Below, in pieces: positions 11,618 through 24,381 of a stretch of DNA of 64,000 nucleotides. Position numbers and translations under genes: made by a program. This DNA comes from Morella rubra. Taxonomy: Eukaryota; Streptophyta; Magnoliopsida; Fagales; Myricaceae. The stretch covers positions 20,803,148 through 20,867,147 of the forward strand of contig CM025852.1 in NCBI GenBank assembly GCA_003952965.2, in the 5' to 3' direction. How positions within the stretch are numbered: position 1 is the stretch's first letter; the number at the start of each line of letters is the position of its first letter. The notes beneath the pieces were generated by a model. The model searched no databases, was not told the origin of the DNA, and saw only the letters and a list, made by a program, of their open reading frames with translations.

Positions 11618-12841
11618 TTTTGTCTATGGGAAGAAGGTCCATCACTCCATAAATGGTGTGATACGATGTTTTAACGACGCTTTAGGTCTGACGAATAAGA
11701 GATACGATTTCTTCAACCTGCAGAGCCCCGTTCGTGTAATATATATACATCGTCGGTATCCAGCAATGAGTATGTCTGTGAAATATTTAAGCTTGGTCTG
11801 TTTTCCAACGCCAGTAATTGAACCGTGACAGAAAGGTTCTGGCCTGTATATGTTCATGTGTACGTACGGACAGCGGTCACTAAAAGTTGGTCCAAAGAGG
11901 CTGCTAGCAACCTTACACCACTGGTTGAGTAGTCTCACCGAGTGGACTATACATAAACACGAAAGCACATGTGGTTAAATTTCAAAATTAATGTATATAT
12001 TATACAAAGTCGAGTGGACCACATAAGATTTACTTAGCCAAATTATTCTAATTAAGTGCCCGAGATTAAGCAGTAGTGATCCAATAAGATTTTATAGGAA
12101 TCATTCAATGGGTTTTCAAGCAATGTCTAGTCTTTCGGCCCTAACAAATATGTAGGATCACATTGAATAAACAATTGAACCGACAATTTAATTTATTTTT
12201 TTTCGTATGAATCGTATAGCATGGTTCTCCGACATGCAAGTTGCTTTAAAAGAGGACCATTTAACTATAAGACGACGATCGACTATATATGCTCGGTGCC
12301 AATAAAACATTTAATGCGTAACAAAATCAGAGCACTCTCATGCATGTACAGTACAGATTAACCCACAAGATTATGACAAGAGAGAAAGAAAGGGGAATGG
12401 AAAAAGCCAAATAATTTCTTCTTCTTTTTTTTTCTGGAAATTCCCTTGGCCGCTTTTTCATCGTGCCAATCCAAAGGCTGGAATATTGCCAACTTGACTA
12501 ATCTACAGGTGGGACTTATATATCAGTTTAAATCACCTTTTTTTGGAGATAACAGTACTACTTGATCATGACGTTGCCGCCATATCAGACAGCTTGGCTA
12601 CATCCAGCTGAGATTAGGTGGTCTAGTCATGTACCTATATTTACTTCGAGAAAGTCTAACGAAATAGATTAGTATATTCATAAGATTATAGAGTAATTTT
12701 ATTTATAAATTTTTTATTACAATAAATTACGTAATTTTAACAATGTGATACTTTAATAATTCTAATAAAAATTAATTACGGTGGTGCATTACAAAATAGA
12801 GTAGTTTAGAAATGAATTAGCTCACTAATTATATATACGCA

Positions 12842-12861
12842 ATATATATATATATATATAT
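12842..12861. repeat. (AT)n microsatellite
   Basis: Ten AT dinucleotides; arm 2 has a slightly different length near 42782-42802. Confidence 0.7.
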
Positions 12862-15609
12862 TGCCAGCTTTCTCGGTGGGTCGCATTGATCGGAACAGTG
12901 ACCAGTCAAAGTCAATAGGCGGCGGCCTTATTAATTAACTGCATTCCATTTATTTATATGTAGCACGTGTTTCTTATCGATTTGTTTTACTCCAACGACT
13001 CTTTCTTTTTAGTTTTTCTAGTCATTTACTCCAACCATGCACCCAGTTGTAAATTAGGACGCGTTTTGGGACTTTTCCTCTTGGGGACCGGACCTCGATC
13101 GTCTACTTTAGATAGATATAGATATATGTTCACATACTTAATTACTTCACAGCTAGCGATTGCTATCGATAATCCAAATGTATATTATGGACACTTGATG
13201 ATGATCTTAATTAACATCGCAAGGCCGAAGGGCGAGATGTCATTGTTGGGGTAGGTGGCCGTAGGTTATTATTGAACTAATTTCTTTTAAGGATATGCCA
13301 AGCCCCCCAAGCGGTCCACGTCGGTCCATGAACATGAATAATATCATGTTTGAGGAATCAAATACACCTTAGATTTGCACCAAAATATATTGGAGTAAAG
13401 ACAGTACTGATATATAATATCAGGACTAGAAAAAAGGTGAGAACAATATATAGTTGTGACTTCTCTGTTCTCCACCAAAAGAATGGCTTTGAATTGCATT
13501 ATTTGTTCCATTGTCACTGTTTAGGTGAACATAAACATAAAACATGGGTAGCGTGTAGCAATTAAAAACAACTAGTGGCTGTAATTCCCTGATTTTCTTG
13601 TAGTGACTGACTATGTGCTATTCGTTATCGACATATAACTTGTTGCCATTTGCTTTCGTATGTTACAGGTAATCGGTTCATTGAATCTGAAACATTAAGT
13701 TTGGTCATAAACTAGAACATCCAAGATACATGTAGAATTAGATTAGACGCAAAGCAAGTGAGGGCCAAGGCCGTTTAGGCCTTATCCGAGCTAATTAAAT
13801 GGCACGTGATTATAAATTTTTGTAGTTTCCGTTATATATGTTTCTTCATAATTCTGTAAAAGATTATTTCAGTTTAATTGCTTTCCAACTTCAAACATGC
13901 ACGTACGATCGAAACGTTCGGTCTCATCACAATTAAATTTCTGCTCCATGGAGTATAGTGTAGGATGGATATCATTAATTCCAGAAAGTTCTTGCAGTAC
14001 TGCATGCACCTGGTAGGAACAAAAATGCAGAAATTCAAGAAAATCTATGAAAAAAAATGTACTTTTTGCCCAATAAATTTCTTTTTTTTTTTTTTTGGGG
14101 GGTGTAAACATTAATTAATACGAATGTATATCATATATAGGTCATAATCTCAAACTCTAATATCTGGAGCTTGCTTAGGAAAAAGAAAATATAAAATTGC
14201 TTGGAGCTTAAGCATATTGCAGATGGACACAGCTTTCGTGTGTGACTGTCTCTGATCAAATCTTAAGTACTGACTTGTAGTATTCCAAATCGGAGGCTGA
14301 AGCTCGAGCTTCCAACTTCAAGGGAGAAATACTAACTAATTGGAACCAAGATAATCGTCCATAACTTGCTTGAATGGTATTGGGCGGTGCGTACTTACTC
14401 TTGTTTTGTCTCTCTAGAGTACTCTTTTTATTCACACTAACGAAAAAGGAAGATAGGTGTCTAGAAAAAAAAAAGGAAGATAGGTGAGCCGTTGACATCA
14501 TTGACGTCTTAATCAACGCCGTCAGCCTTTTTTTTTGTTTATTTTTTCTTCAAAGACGGCTTCACTTTTCTTGAGTAGCTAGCTGGGGTTGCTATCTGAT
14601 CATGTCTATGACCCCGTCCAATTAGATTTTTTTACTACCGACATCAACAGAGTAACCCCGAGACAAGAAAATTGAAGCTCAGATTGAAAGTTTCTTCTTT
14701 TTTCCTTTTTCAACAAAGTCATGGAGTCCAATTAGAAATCTAGAAGCAGCTTAATTATTAATTATTTGAGACATATGCAATATTAGTGAATAGCCAAGTC
14801 GTCCATCTTACGTCATGTTTGGTCACTCTAACCTCACCATATATCATGAATATAAATATATAGGGATGTCGAAAACTTTGGTTATTCGACATGTCTGCAT
14901 ATATAATGCTCTCATTGTCATTGAAAGCTCCATTTGCTTGTGTTGGTGCTAACGAGTGGATCCATTTGAATTATCTTTTCTTTTTCTATCGTGGAGGTGG
15001 TGATGGGTACGGATAATGGGAAAGGAATTACTAATTGCGCTCTAGTGGGTGGGAGCATCAGAGCATGTCACACATTTCGGATCGATTTCTTAATTTGTTC
15101 AGGATTTGCAAAATCCCATCTTTTGCTGAAGAGTATCTGGAACGGCAAACGTAGCAATAGGATCATGATAATTAATTAGGAGGGAAAAAAAATTAAGATA
15201 TGCAGGATGAAAACAACAAAACCCTTATTATATGGAAAAGTTCAAATTAATAGTTAATTATAAGCATCGATCTTTTTTGATCAGTATGAATCCAGAGATG
15301 TCATTTTACAGACTGATAATTAGGTATGATAATCTGATCAGACCTTACTTTACTCTTAAATAAATTTGGTGCTTGAAAATTTCCTCTTAACTTATATAAT
15401 TCTCATAGGTTTTGGTAGGGTTAGAGGAGTGCTGAACCTCATGTTGGTAATTAATCAAGCAAAATTCTTTTCAAAATTAGTAACAAATTAAGAAAGAAAT
15501 ACATGTTGAGGATTTTAGCAATCTCCTCCTTAAATGTGAAATATTGCCTCTATAACAAAGAAAGAAAGACATGATAGGTTGACACATGCGCACTAAAATT
15601 GCATAATTG

Positions 15610-15674
15610 GTAGCTAGCTCTCTTTTCTTTTTCTTTTTCTTTTTCTTTTTTTCTAGGTAGCTAGCTCTCTTTTC
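15610..15674. repeat. CTTTTT microsatellite flanked by 18-bp direct repeats
   Basis: GTAGCTAGCTCTCTTTTC occurs at 15610-15627 and again at 15657-15674, with a CTTTTT-type tract between. This suggests slippage or a local duplication. The arm 2 copy is near 39973-40036. Confidence 0.7.
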
Positions 15675-18600
15675 ACATTAACTTCCATTGCTCTACGAAG
15701 CTTCAACGCCCGTTTCCCACCACAAACTGCCAAGTGTCAAGATACATAGTCTAAAATGTAGGCTCATAATTACCAACTTTATGTCTAAGTTGATCCACAT
15801 ATCCACGAGTTTCATCAGTAGTACTTTTTTTCTTTTTATAAGTAAACGCACTTCCAGACTAAACATCAAAAGTGTCATAATTAACTACAAAGTCAGTAAG
15901 AATTTACCACTCATTCTATAATGCGAAATAGGTCTCGTACTTAAAATCTTAACTCTGATGTTGCGAAAATCTATCACTCATCTGAAAAGTTAAAATTGAT
16001 AAAAAGAGAAAGATTTTATTATTTAAGTTATATTTTCTAATAATAAGGAACAGAATTTAAACAAATACAGTCAAAAGCCAGAAACAGCAGCCCATTTTGC
16101 CAACTTGAGAGAAGTGCGGGGTTGATTTTCTGGGTGATGCATGCCAGTTATGCATGAGTGTCATGTGCCTCATATGTGCAGAACGCGGGGTTGAATTATA
16201 CTCAGACGGCAGACAGGAATTGGTCGTTGGTTTGGATTTATTGGTATTGGAAAATTAAGAGCCATTTCGTCAAATCCGGTCCTAATTAAATGGAATGTTA
16301 GGAATGGAACCTTCATGTTGCAGAAGACCCATAACACATTAAGTCAAAGTTCACCACCATAAGTCCCCATTGGATACGATCTCCTTCGCTTCACAGCTAC
16401 CGTTTGTCCGTTTCTACTTTTAATTAACCTACTCCCTTTTCTAGACGGCCATACCAATTCAAATACACTTGCAGAAAAAAAAAATGAAGAGAAAGAAATA
16501 TTCATCATTTGCTTTTCCAATCTTCTTTCCTACCTACCAAATGTTTTAGGACCAGGATATCTGAACCATTCTTCCTCAATCACCACGTGAAATCAACAAA
16601 GGGACCGCGTCCGTGCCCGCACTGGACCGGCGGTTTTTGACTTGGGACCCCACAGCCGTCATGTTGCTGCATTTGGGTTCTTAGTTCTGGCTTCCCGTCC
16701 TTTTTGTCCCTGCCTTACGGGGTCTGGGGTAGAAACGGTTCACGATATTGGGCTGCCTTCTTCCCAGGCTACAGAATTATGTGAGATCCCGAGGTCATCT
16801 CGAGTACGACACAGGGCCGGTTTATTTAATCTGTTTCAGTCATACGGGCCAAGCCCGTTCACCAATCCCACGAGTGTTCTATTAGCGTGCGGATAAAGGA
16901 CTTAAGGAACACATCCCTTTCCAACTCGATGAATATAATCCAGTGCTCTTTCCACGAAGCATGGTATTTGATTGTTAAAATGTTAGGATGGTAAAAATTT
17001 TAGAGTGTTATAGTTGGTGAAAAAGTTAAGATGAAGATGATTTGAATGTATTTTTTATATTTATTTATAGTAAAAAGTGATGATTTGATAGAAAGAGAGA
17101 GAATTTTGTGTAATTATTTTATTAAGGCTCAAAATTTGGCTCCTGAACAGCATCAAAATCACGTAACTTTTGCGTGTTTCTTATTTATACGCACTTCTCA
17201 TCTGCATCGATCGTTAGCTGCTAATTTTAGGAGACGAATAATAAAGATGGGCATATTTGAAGGTCTAGCAAGGGTCAGAGATTATCCTTGGATGTAGGTT
17301 TGACATAGTTTATTATTCGACATGACAACTAAAACAAATTTGAGATCATTTAGCCGCAGTTCGATTGCCAATGCATAGGTAGAAGATAGTAAATCAAAAG
17401 TTGTCTTTTTTTTTTATTTCTTTCTGTTTTAGTATGTCAATTCCTTTTCTCTAAGAAAGAATATTGTCCGGGATTGAATTGGATGCCAAATGATTCTATT
17501 ACAAATTTACATGTACCAATCATCCACCCATAAGAAAGTGCACAAAAAAATCAGTAGGCCTAAATCAAAAGGAAGGTTTCCTCAATTTGGGCCTTCAAAT
17601 TCGAGCCACTTGGTGTTTTGGGTCAACTGCCCTCGTCCAAGCCGCAAAACTCCCAAACCCACGTAGCGTAGAGACGGATTATGAAAGGGAAAAACGGATC
17701 CCCGATGATCGATCGCCTACGACCAGAACTTATCAACCAGCAAGGCACATTTTTCTCTGAAACAAATTTGTAATGGTCGCTGTGTTCTGAGATTTTTGAT
17801 TTTGCATTGACATCAGGACGTATTTTACTACTAATTAGTTCTGATAGGCCGCCTTCTTAAAGTTGCTAAGTTTGAACTTTAATGGCTGCATAATGTAATT
17901 GGTCGTACATAAATGTGAGCGCGGGAGAGAGATCTGATCAGGAGCCAAAAGACAATGATCCAAAACTTGAAGAAACAAGTGCATCGATCCTCACATGTAG
18001 AAATGATGACATGAACCACCAGCCCTTGTATAAACGTTATGGAATTCAATTATTCGTACGCATCTTATCTGGACGGCACTACTAGGGGACTGGGGAGTTA
18101 CAAACCCACAACAACACCTTCCATCTCCACCAATAGACTCTTCAACTTTAATTAAATTTCTCTTCCATCATCCATGAGCTCTTCCTCGTGGCCACCACTT
18201 GCCCTCCTTTCTCAATTCTCATTCGTCAAGCAAAAGGCACGCATCCCCCACAACATCACGTCGTTACTTGTTAGTACGACTATGATCGATAGATCTATGT
18301 AGCCGGCCTATAGGTGGGTGTTGCGCACTCTTTATTGTACGCCTAAGTAAGTTGTCAAGAGTTTGTTTCCGAGTGAAAACAGTAGCTAGAAAGGAAATAT
18401 AGAAGGAAAGAAGGGATAATTAAGCTGCAAGCTGATCGTTAATGCAAAAAAGGAGAAAACCTAGGAGCTGCTTAATTTGATCATGAGGTTAGCGTAGAGA
18501 TGACGGGTCTCGTAAGCCAACTCACGAGATATATAGTTGGAGGTCGTGAATATGCATAGATACCTAGTGCGATCTTCAAGCGTGCCTTAGTCACAGAAAT

Positions 18601-18821
18601 TGGAGGTGGGGACAAATTTCGCTTCAAGGCATATTTACTCAATCCAGCATCTCTTCCCCTGTCTTTTTGCAGCCTTATTGAAACGTTTTGGTGTCGGCTG
18701 CATTTGGTTTGTTCTTGTGGGGACTGCTTTAGCTGTCAATGGCCATCGGACGTACACTGTAAAAGAAATAAAAGGGCATGCAGAACGAGTGAGCATTCGC
18801 AATCTCAAGCTGAAGCCAAGC

Positions 18822-19622
18822 ATGGACATTGCAAGAGCAGTTGGCGCTCTTCTGCTTCTTGCAGTTGCATTGAGCCCGTGTTTGGTTGACGGATTGACTA
18901 GTCCTGATGCCACAGATGTCATTTCTGGATTCACCCCTGCTGCGATTCCCATTCTTTCAAGTGGAAATCAAAACGTAGGTGATCATGACGTCCAAGCAAG
19001 AAACATTACTAGATCACCCGATAAAGTGTTATTCCAAAGTGATAGTACTGGTGGAGATAATGGTGGTAGAGGAGGAGGCAGAGGCGGCGGCGGAGGAGGC
19101 AGAGGTGGAGGCGGTGGTGGTGGTGGCGGCGGGGGAGGCGCAGGTAGTGGCAGCAATGGTGGTAAAGGTGGAGGTAAGGGGAGCGACGGGAAAGATAAAG
19201 GGCATAAAAGAAAACAAAACAAAGGAAGTGGTGGGGGAAGAGGAAGTGGCAGTGGTGGAGGTGGAGGCGGAGGTGGAGGCGGCAGTGGAAATGGTAAAGG
19301 TTATGGTTGGGGGGGAGGAAGAGGTGGTGGGGGTGGTGGTGGTGGAGGTGGTGCCAATGGAGGAGGAGGAGGGGGTGGAGGAGGAGGGGGCGGTGGAAAT
19401 GGTAAAGGTTATGGATGGGGCCGGGGAGGAAGTGGTGGTGGGGGTGGTGGGGGAGGTGGTGCCAATGGAGGAGGAGGAGGAGGAGGAGGAGGTGGTGAAG
19501 GTGGAGGATGGGGCTGGGGCAGGGGCGGGGGCGGGGGCAATGGGGGAGGCAACGGCAAGAGTGCTTGTGGGGCTTGGGGTTGTGGCGGCCATAGAAAATC
19601 ACTTGGAGCCGGAAGGGCATAG
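18822..19622 (+). CDS. glycine-rich secreted protein (arm 1 copy)
   Basis: 266-residue protein. The ATG at 18822 is chosen because the residues after it form a clear signal peptide: a hydrophobic core of Leu, Ala and Val at about 6-19 ends near Cys-Leu-Val-Asp-Gly. The open frame upstream of it has no better ATG. After an ordinary segment to about residue 75, the rest is dominated by Gly runs broken by Asn-Gly-Lys, Tyr-Gly-Trp and Arg, ending in a short tail with two cysteines (ACGAWGCGG). This matches plant glycine-rich proteins of the cell wall or apoplast, which are thought to be structural. The middle holds an internal near-repeat around Gly-Asn-Gly-Lys-Gly-Tyr-Gly-Trp. No other domain is visible, so the exact role is unknown. 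Confidence 0.72.
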   Translation: MDIARAVGALLLLAVALSPCLVDGLTSPDATDVISGFTPAAIPILSSGNQNVGDHDVQARNITRSPDKVLFQSDSTGGDNGGRGGGRGGGGGGRGGGGGGGGGGGGAGSGSNGGKGGGKGSDGKDKGHKRKQNKGSGGGRGSGSGGGGGGGGGGSGNGKGYGWGGGRGGGGGGGGGGANGGGGGGGGGGGGGNGKGYGWGRGGSGGGGGGGGGANGGGGGGGGGGEGGGWGWGRGGGGGNGGGNGKSACGAWGCGGHRKSLGAGRA

Positions 19623-19722
19623 GCAAAGGCCGTTGTGAGGGTGTATGAGATTGGGGCTGCATGAATGCAAAGGTTGTTACCTCTCCTCTTATGATTTCCC
19701 CATGCTCGTTAAACTATTCCTT

Positions 19723-19728
19723 AATAAA
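19723..19728 (+). terminator. candidate poly(A) signal of GRP (arm 1)
   Basis: AATAAA about 100 bp after the stop codon; conserved in arm 2 at 35920-35925. Confidence 0.45.
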
Positions 19729-22700
19729 CAACTTTTGCCGTGAAATTCTATATACATATATAGAGAGAGTTAGTGGAGTGCCCGTTATACAATTGCGTGG
19801 GAAAGGATGCAATAAAAAGTTCTGATCTGTTTTGAGTGCTTATCGAGTAATTGTCTATATATCTGATCGGCGATGTCTATATGAGATTTTTACATTCAGA
19901 ATTAAGACAATATCCTAATATGTATCTTAATCGGCATCGGCTTTTTCTAAGTTCTGGACACGCTTTTTGGCCCAAATTTTTTTTTTAACACCATTAAGCT
20001 CTATCGAGCCCTAGAAACGTCTATAGCCCGCTCACATGATGTTAGCTCAGCTCTCGTCTAAATAGGTTCTGGCCCAGAAAGATATATATACAGCTTATTT
20101 CCCTTTCGTTTTTCCTCTCCGGCTTTAACAATTACATTATGTTATATATGCAATCTCGAATGACCTCAATTTCGTTTCAATACTTGGATTCAAGCAAGGA
20201 AATTCAGGAAAAGAATTACATGTACGTAGGCTACGACTGGGGTGCATGGGAGGGAGGTGGCATTCTGCTGGGAATGACTCCAACTCAGCACACGAGTCGC
20301 TTTTGGAAGTTATTCCAACACTGATCAGGACCACCTTAAGAGACCAAAAGCCATCTTATTTCTCTCGCACACCCTTTTCTGGGGAACTCCCCTCATCAAT
20401 GATTAGACCATCCAAGTAGCTAGCTAGTAGCTAAAGTAATTAAACATTCAATTCTTGAGCCTCTAATCCAAATTTCTCATGACCTACCATCGCATATATA
20501 TATATATATATATGGCTGCATTCAAGAAATAAAACAGATAAAAAAAAAACTCACACGCCAATCTAAAAAGGAGGAAGATATTGTATTAACATAGAGCCAA
20601 AGGCATGTGAAGAAACATCATGGTCAAAAAGGTCAGGTGAGGTGGGCACATGACTCACCGATCACTAACACATCGCAGATAATGGGAGAGAGAGGGAGTG
20701 GGAGAAGAAAGCTTAAGCTTTTTTCTCGTTTGGGTTTTTCCCAATCAATCACACAAGAAAACCCCCCAAGTCCCACTTTACTGATCCTTCTAAAGACAAA
20801 AGTCGGCAACCAATTTTGAGCCTCTTCTTATGCAAAATATCTTCTAAATGATTATATACCATCATGGTCACAGCAATCGTAATTTTTCTTAAAGATATGA
20901 TCTTTTGGTCAGGCCATTTCATACTTTATAGGTACCTTTGTATTTAAGTTGGGCAAAGAACCGAAAGTTTGTCGACTACAATCATAAAACCCTATACGTG
21001 TTAAATAATTGTATGAAGCCTACCTATACCTAAGCAAATTTTGTCACTTGCAGTCCCCACAGAAGTAGATGATCCATGCTCTCTTGTCTTACTTTTTGTA
21101 TTGCTTGCACTATAATAGACGGTAGGAAGTGGTTGGAATTGGTGGGAGAGAGCCATCATGTGAATGCCACGCAGCAATTATGGGAGGGACAGTGTTGAAA
21201 TTCTCCACATTCTTTAATCTTTTTGTCTCTTAATGTTTCCATTTTCTTCTTCCCCAAATAAATTTGAAAAAATACCATCTATTCATCGATATTACATAAA
21301 TACATATAGAAAAATAACACCATAAAAAGATAGCATAGGTTATCAGAGAAGTTCTATTTATTTTTTATTTTTTGGAAAAAAAAAAACCCATCAGATTGAG
21401 AATATGTATTTATGAACTTTTTTGAATATTCGACATGACAAAAATACCAAAATTGATGCTTTGTAAGTTCTTGTTAAGTTCTATTTTGATGGAAACCGAA
21501 TGCCTGAAATGTTGAAGAAAATCACGTGCGGAGCTCATGGCCCTACATTGAATTAATTACATGATTATATATATAAGATATTTTAGAAGTTAATGTCGAC
21601 ATTTAATAATTAGTCAAAGCATGCTAACACAAACAAATAATTAATTTGTACAAGTAATTACTGAAGTACAAGAGTGACTTTGACTCGTCTTGATTATAAG
21701 ATACAGTAGGTGAGTTGCATGCATTCGACTCAAAACTAGAGCGGGTGACTTAGCACGAAAATTGACAAATGGCATTATTTAATGATTACCCATTTTTTTA
21801 ATTCACCATACATCATAAGTCTGCCTCCACCATGGCGCCTCTCTGTTTGAATTTGAATTGCACTTTGAAAAAATGGGTTTCCGTCCAGCATGATCAATGG
21901 GGTAATTCTACGGACACTTCAACCCTTCCTACCAATTTTGAAGTTACTAGGTGGTGATATTCCTAGTAACTCAACCAGTCAAAGTTTTCAGTTTTTAAAG
22001 AATTTTTTTTTTCAAAAAATTAAAATTTTCAGTGCTGAACAAATTACAATAATATCTCAAAAATTTCACACAAACATGCACGGCAACACCCTTTCATACA
22101 TTCTAACAAAAATTAATCTATAATCAAATCTCTTTAAAAAAATTCACTAACTTTTTATAAAACCCCTAAAATTCAATCTCTCAAAAGTTTTCCTAGAAAA
22201 TTTGTCACTTGTTAGAGAAATTTTTTTACTTTCTTAAGAAATTCTTAAAACAGTAAAAAAATCAAACGAAAAACAAAATCTCAAAATTTTCTTACAAATT
22301 TGAAGACATTTCACACCAACTCCAACATTTTTTTTATTGAAGAATCTTCATGAAATTATCTCTCCATAGTTTTTTACAAACTTGAATATTTTTTTATTAA
22401 AAAAATCATCCAATAATCTTTCTTTACACTTTTTCATAAATTCTTGTAAAACTCAATTTACAACAACATCCTTAAAAATTTTGATAACCCATAAAAGTGG
22501 TCTCTCAAAAAAACTTCATAAAAACTTGAAATATAAATTTTTAAGGTAAGTTTTGACCTTTTTGAGAAATATTTGGAAAGTAAAGATTTTCAACAAACTT
22601 TATCTGAGAAAAAAAAACATACTTAGTTATCTCAAAAAACTCTATACAAACATTAATACCTTGATAAAAAAAAATCTATAAAATTATATTTCTATCTCTT

Positions 22701-22892
22701 TTTTTTACAAAATCTAATTTTTTTTATTAAAAAAAATCTCTAAAATCATCTTTTTCTACACTTTTATACAAATACCAATAAAAAAAATATATAATTAAAA
22801 TATCTTTAAAAAATTCATAAAATTTCTAAAAATCTAATCTACCTAAATATGACAACACTATCAAATTTTCTATAAATTTTAAAAATGCCAAA
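19729..22892. other. intergenic region between GRP and the MITE (arm 1)
   Basis: No recognisable gene. It includes an (AT)n run at 20494-20513 and, from about 22000, a highly AT-rich, repetitive tract that may be old transposon debris. Confidence 0.5.
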
Positions 22893-23281
22893 GGAAAAAT
22901 ATATTTTTCACTCACAAACTACTACTTATTTTGCACTTTGCACCCTAAACTACCACATTTGAGATATTGCAGTCACAAACTACTCATTCCTAAGCACCCT
23001 CAGTCTATTTTTCCGGTGAAATTGGACGAAAATTGATTTTTTTTTTTAATACGAAATGTCGATTATGCTCTTAGAAAAATCAAATAGCTTGTTACGATGT
23101 TTAAGGATATAATTGTCATTTATTTAAAAAAGAGTCAATTTCCGTCCAATTTGACGATAAAAATAAATGGAAGGGTGCAATGTTTTAGAGATTAGTAGTT
23201 TATAGATACAATATCTCATGGTAGTTTATGGTACAATGTACAAAACTTATATTAATTTATGAATGAAAAAATATATTTTCC
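22893..23281. mobile_element. MITE with long terminal inverted repeats (arm 1)
   Basis: A 389-bp element. The left end starts GGAAAAATATATTTTTCACT; the reverse complement of the right end starts GGAAAATATATTTTTTCATT. The similarity continues inward for well over 100 bp on each side (shared pieces include ACTACTA, GATATTG and the region around ATTGGACG), so the element can fold into a long imperfect hairpin. It has no coding capacity. A target-site duplication is unclear; AAA flanks both ends. The superfamily is not assignable by eye. Confidence 0.75.
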
Positions 23282-23450
23282 AAAATTTTATGATGTCAAA
23301 TATCACTTAAGTGACTTCTATAGCTTTTATTCTCAACCACATCTAAATTCAAAGTGACAGTGTTTGATTCTATCACCTCCAAATGAAGGTGGAAATAGAA
23401 ATATTTGGATCGAACCGTACATTTTGTAATTGCACTTACTATGAACATTT

Positions 23451-23604
23451 ATTAGTTGCATTTACATTGACATCCTTTTTAAGATAGGGTAGCTATGACT
23501 CAATCCAACACACAAATAAAAGGCACATTATTAGTTGCACTTAAGGTGAAATTTTTTTTAGATAATGTAGCTATGACTTAATCCAACACATAGATAAAAA
23601 ATGC
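23451..23604 (+). repeat. two-copy ~79-bp tandem duplication (arm 1)
   Basis: Two diverged units starting ATTAGTTGCA at 23451 and 23530. Both contain TAGCTATGACT followed by AATCCAACACA. Confidence 0.75.
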
Positions 23605-24381
23605 TACGCCGTAATGCAACTATGATATGCAAAGCTAGGTGTCCCAATGACCTATCTGTCTTACACATAAATGGGCAATTATTGGGGACCCATATCTCAT
23701 CCACCACACTGGCGCAGATAGCATTGTCTTCCCACCCCCTCTTTGCCCCAAGTAGCCATTAAGACAATGGAGTGTGTTTCAAATTTTGAACACCCAAATT
23801 TGACTGGCTATCTACTTTCGTCCAAAACAGCATCAAAACCCATAATATTACGTTAGAATCGAAGAAAGGGCACAAGGTGAACAAACAGGACATTGTCCAA
23901 GCAGACAAGGCTCACTCTCTTTGGACTTTGAAGATAACGAAGAGTCCTTCCTACTGGTGGAGATTCTATGGAGAGAGCGTGACCCTAAAAGCCACACAAT
24001 TGTTTCACCCACCCACCTTCTACAAACAAACGTTCATAATGTTTTTGCTTTCCAACTGCCACCCAAATAAAGATTGAGCGGTTTAGAACTGAAGAGCCCA
24101 ATCCACTCAAACCGCCCCCCAAACCTCTCACCCTCTTGCTATTTGAAATTGTACCAAAATAAGAAACGGATAAAATAAAAGGAAAAAAAAATTAATTTGA
24201 AAGGGTACAATATTAAAGTCTCCTAATAAGTTACATGCCTAATACAACCTAACTCACCCACCGCGGAAAAAATGTACACTAACCAGCGCCCGTAACGAAC
24301 CGGGTTCGCTAATTTTCCGGTTCTTCTACAACACCCTCTCTGTTTCCCTAATGCTGTTCTGTTTCTTAAACTCTAGGTTAC
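23605..24381. other. region downstream of GATA gene (arm 1)
   Basis: Presumed 3' UTR and intergenic sequence of the GATA gene. I see no canonical AATAAA at a convincing position and no other gene. Confidence 0.4.

Larger units (their letters stand above)
8612..18530. other. long intergenic region between F5H and GRP (arm 1)
   Basis: Nearly 10 kb of AT-rich DNA with no recognisable coding gene. It holds (AT)n runs (for example 12842-12861), TAAT repeats at about 8963-8980, AT-rich element-like stretches around 10800-10980 and 12640-12830, a G-quadruplex motif at 11598-11617 and a CTTTTT microsatellite flanked by direct repeats at 15610-15674. Open frames at 11365-11652, 16642-16896 and elsewhere have no domain I can identify. 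Confidence 0.6.

Noticed and set aside
19009..19662. Long open frames antisense to or out of frame with the glycine-rich gene (Pro-, His- or Glu/Val-rich).
   Set aside because: Shadows of a GGN-repeat coding sequence, which leaves several frames open. Only the frame with a signal peptide is plausible.
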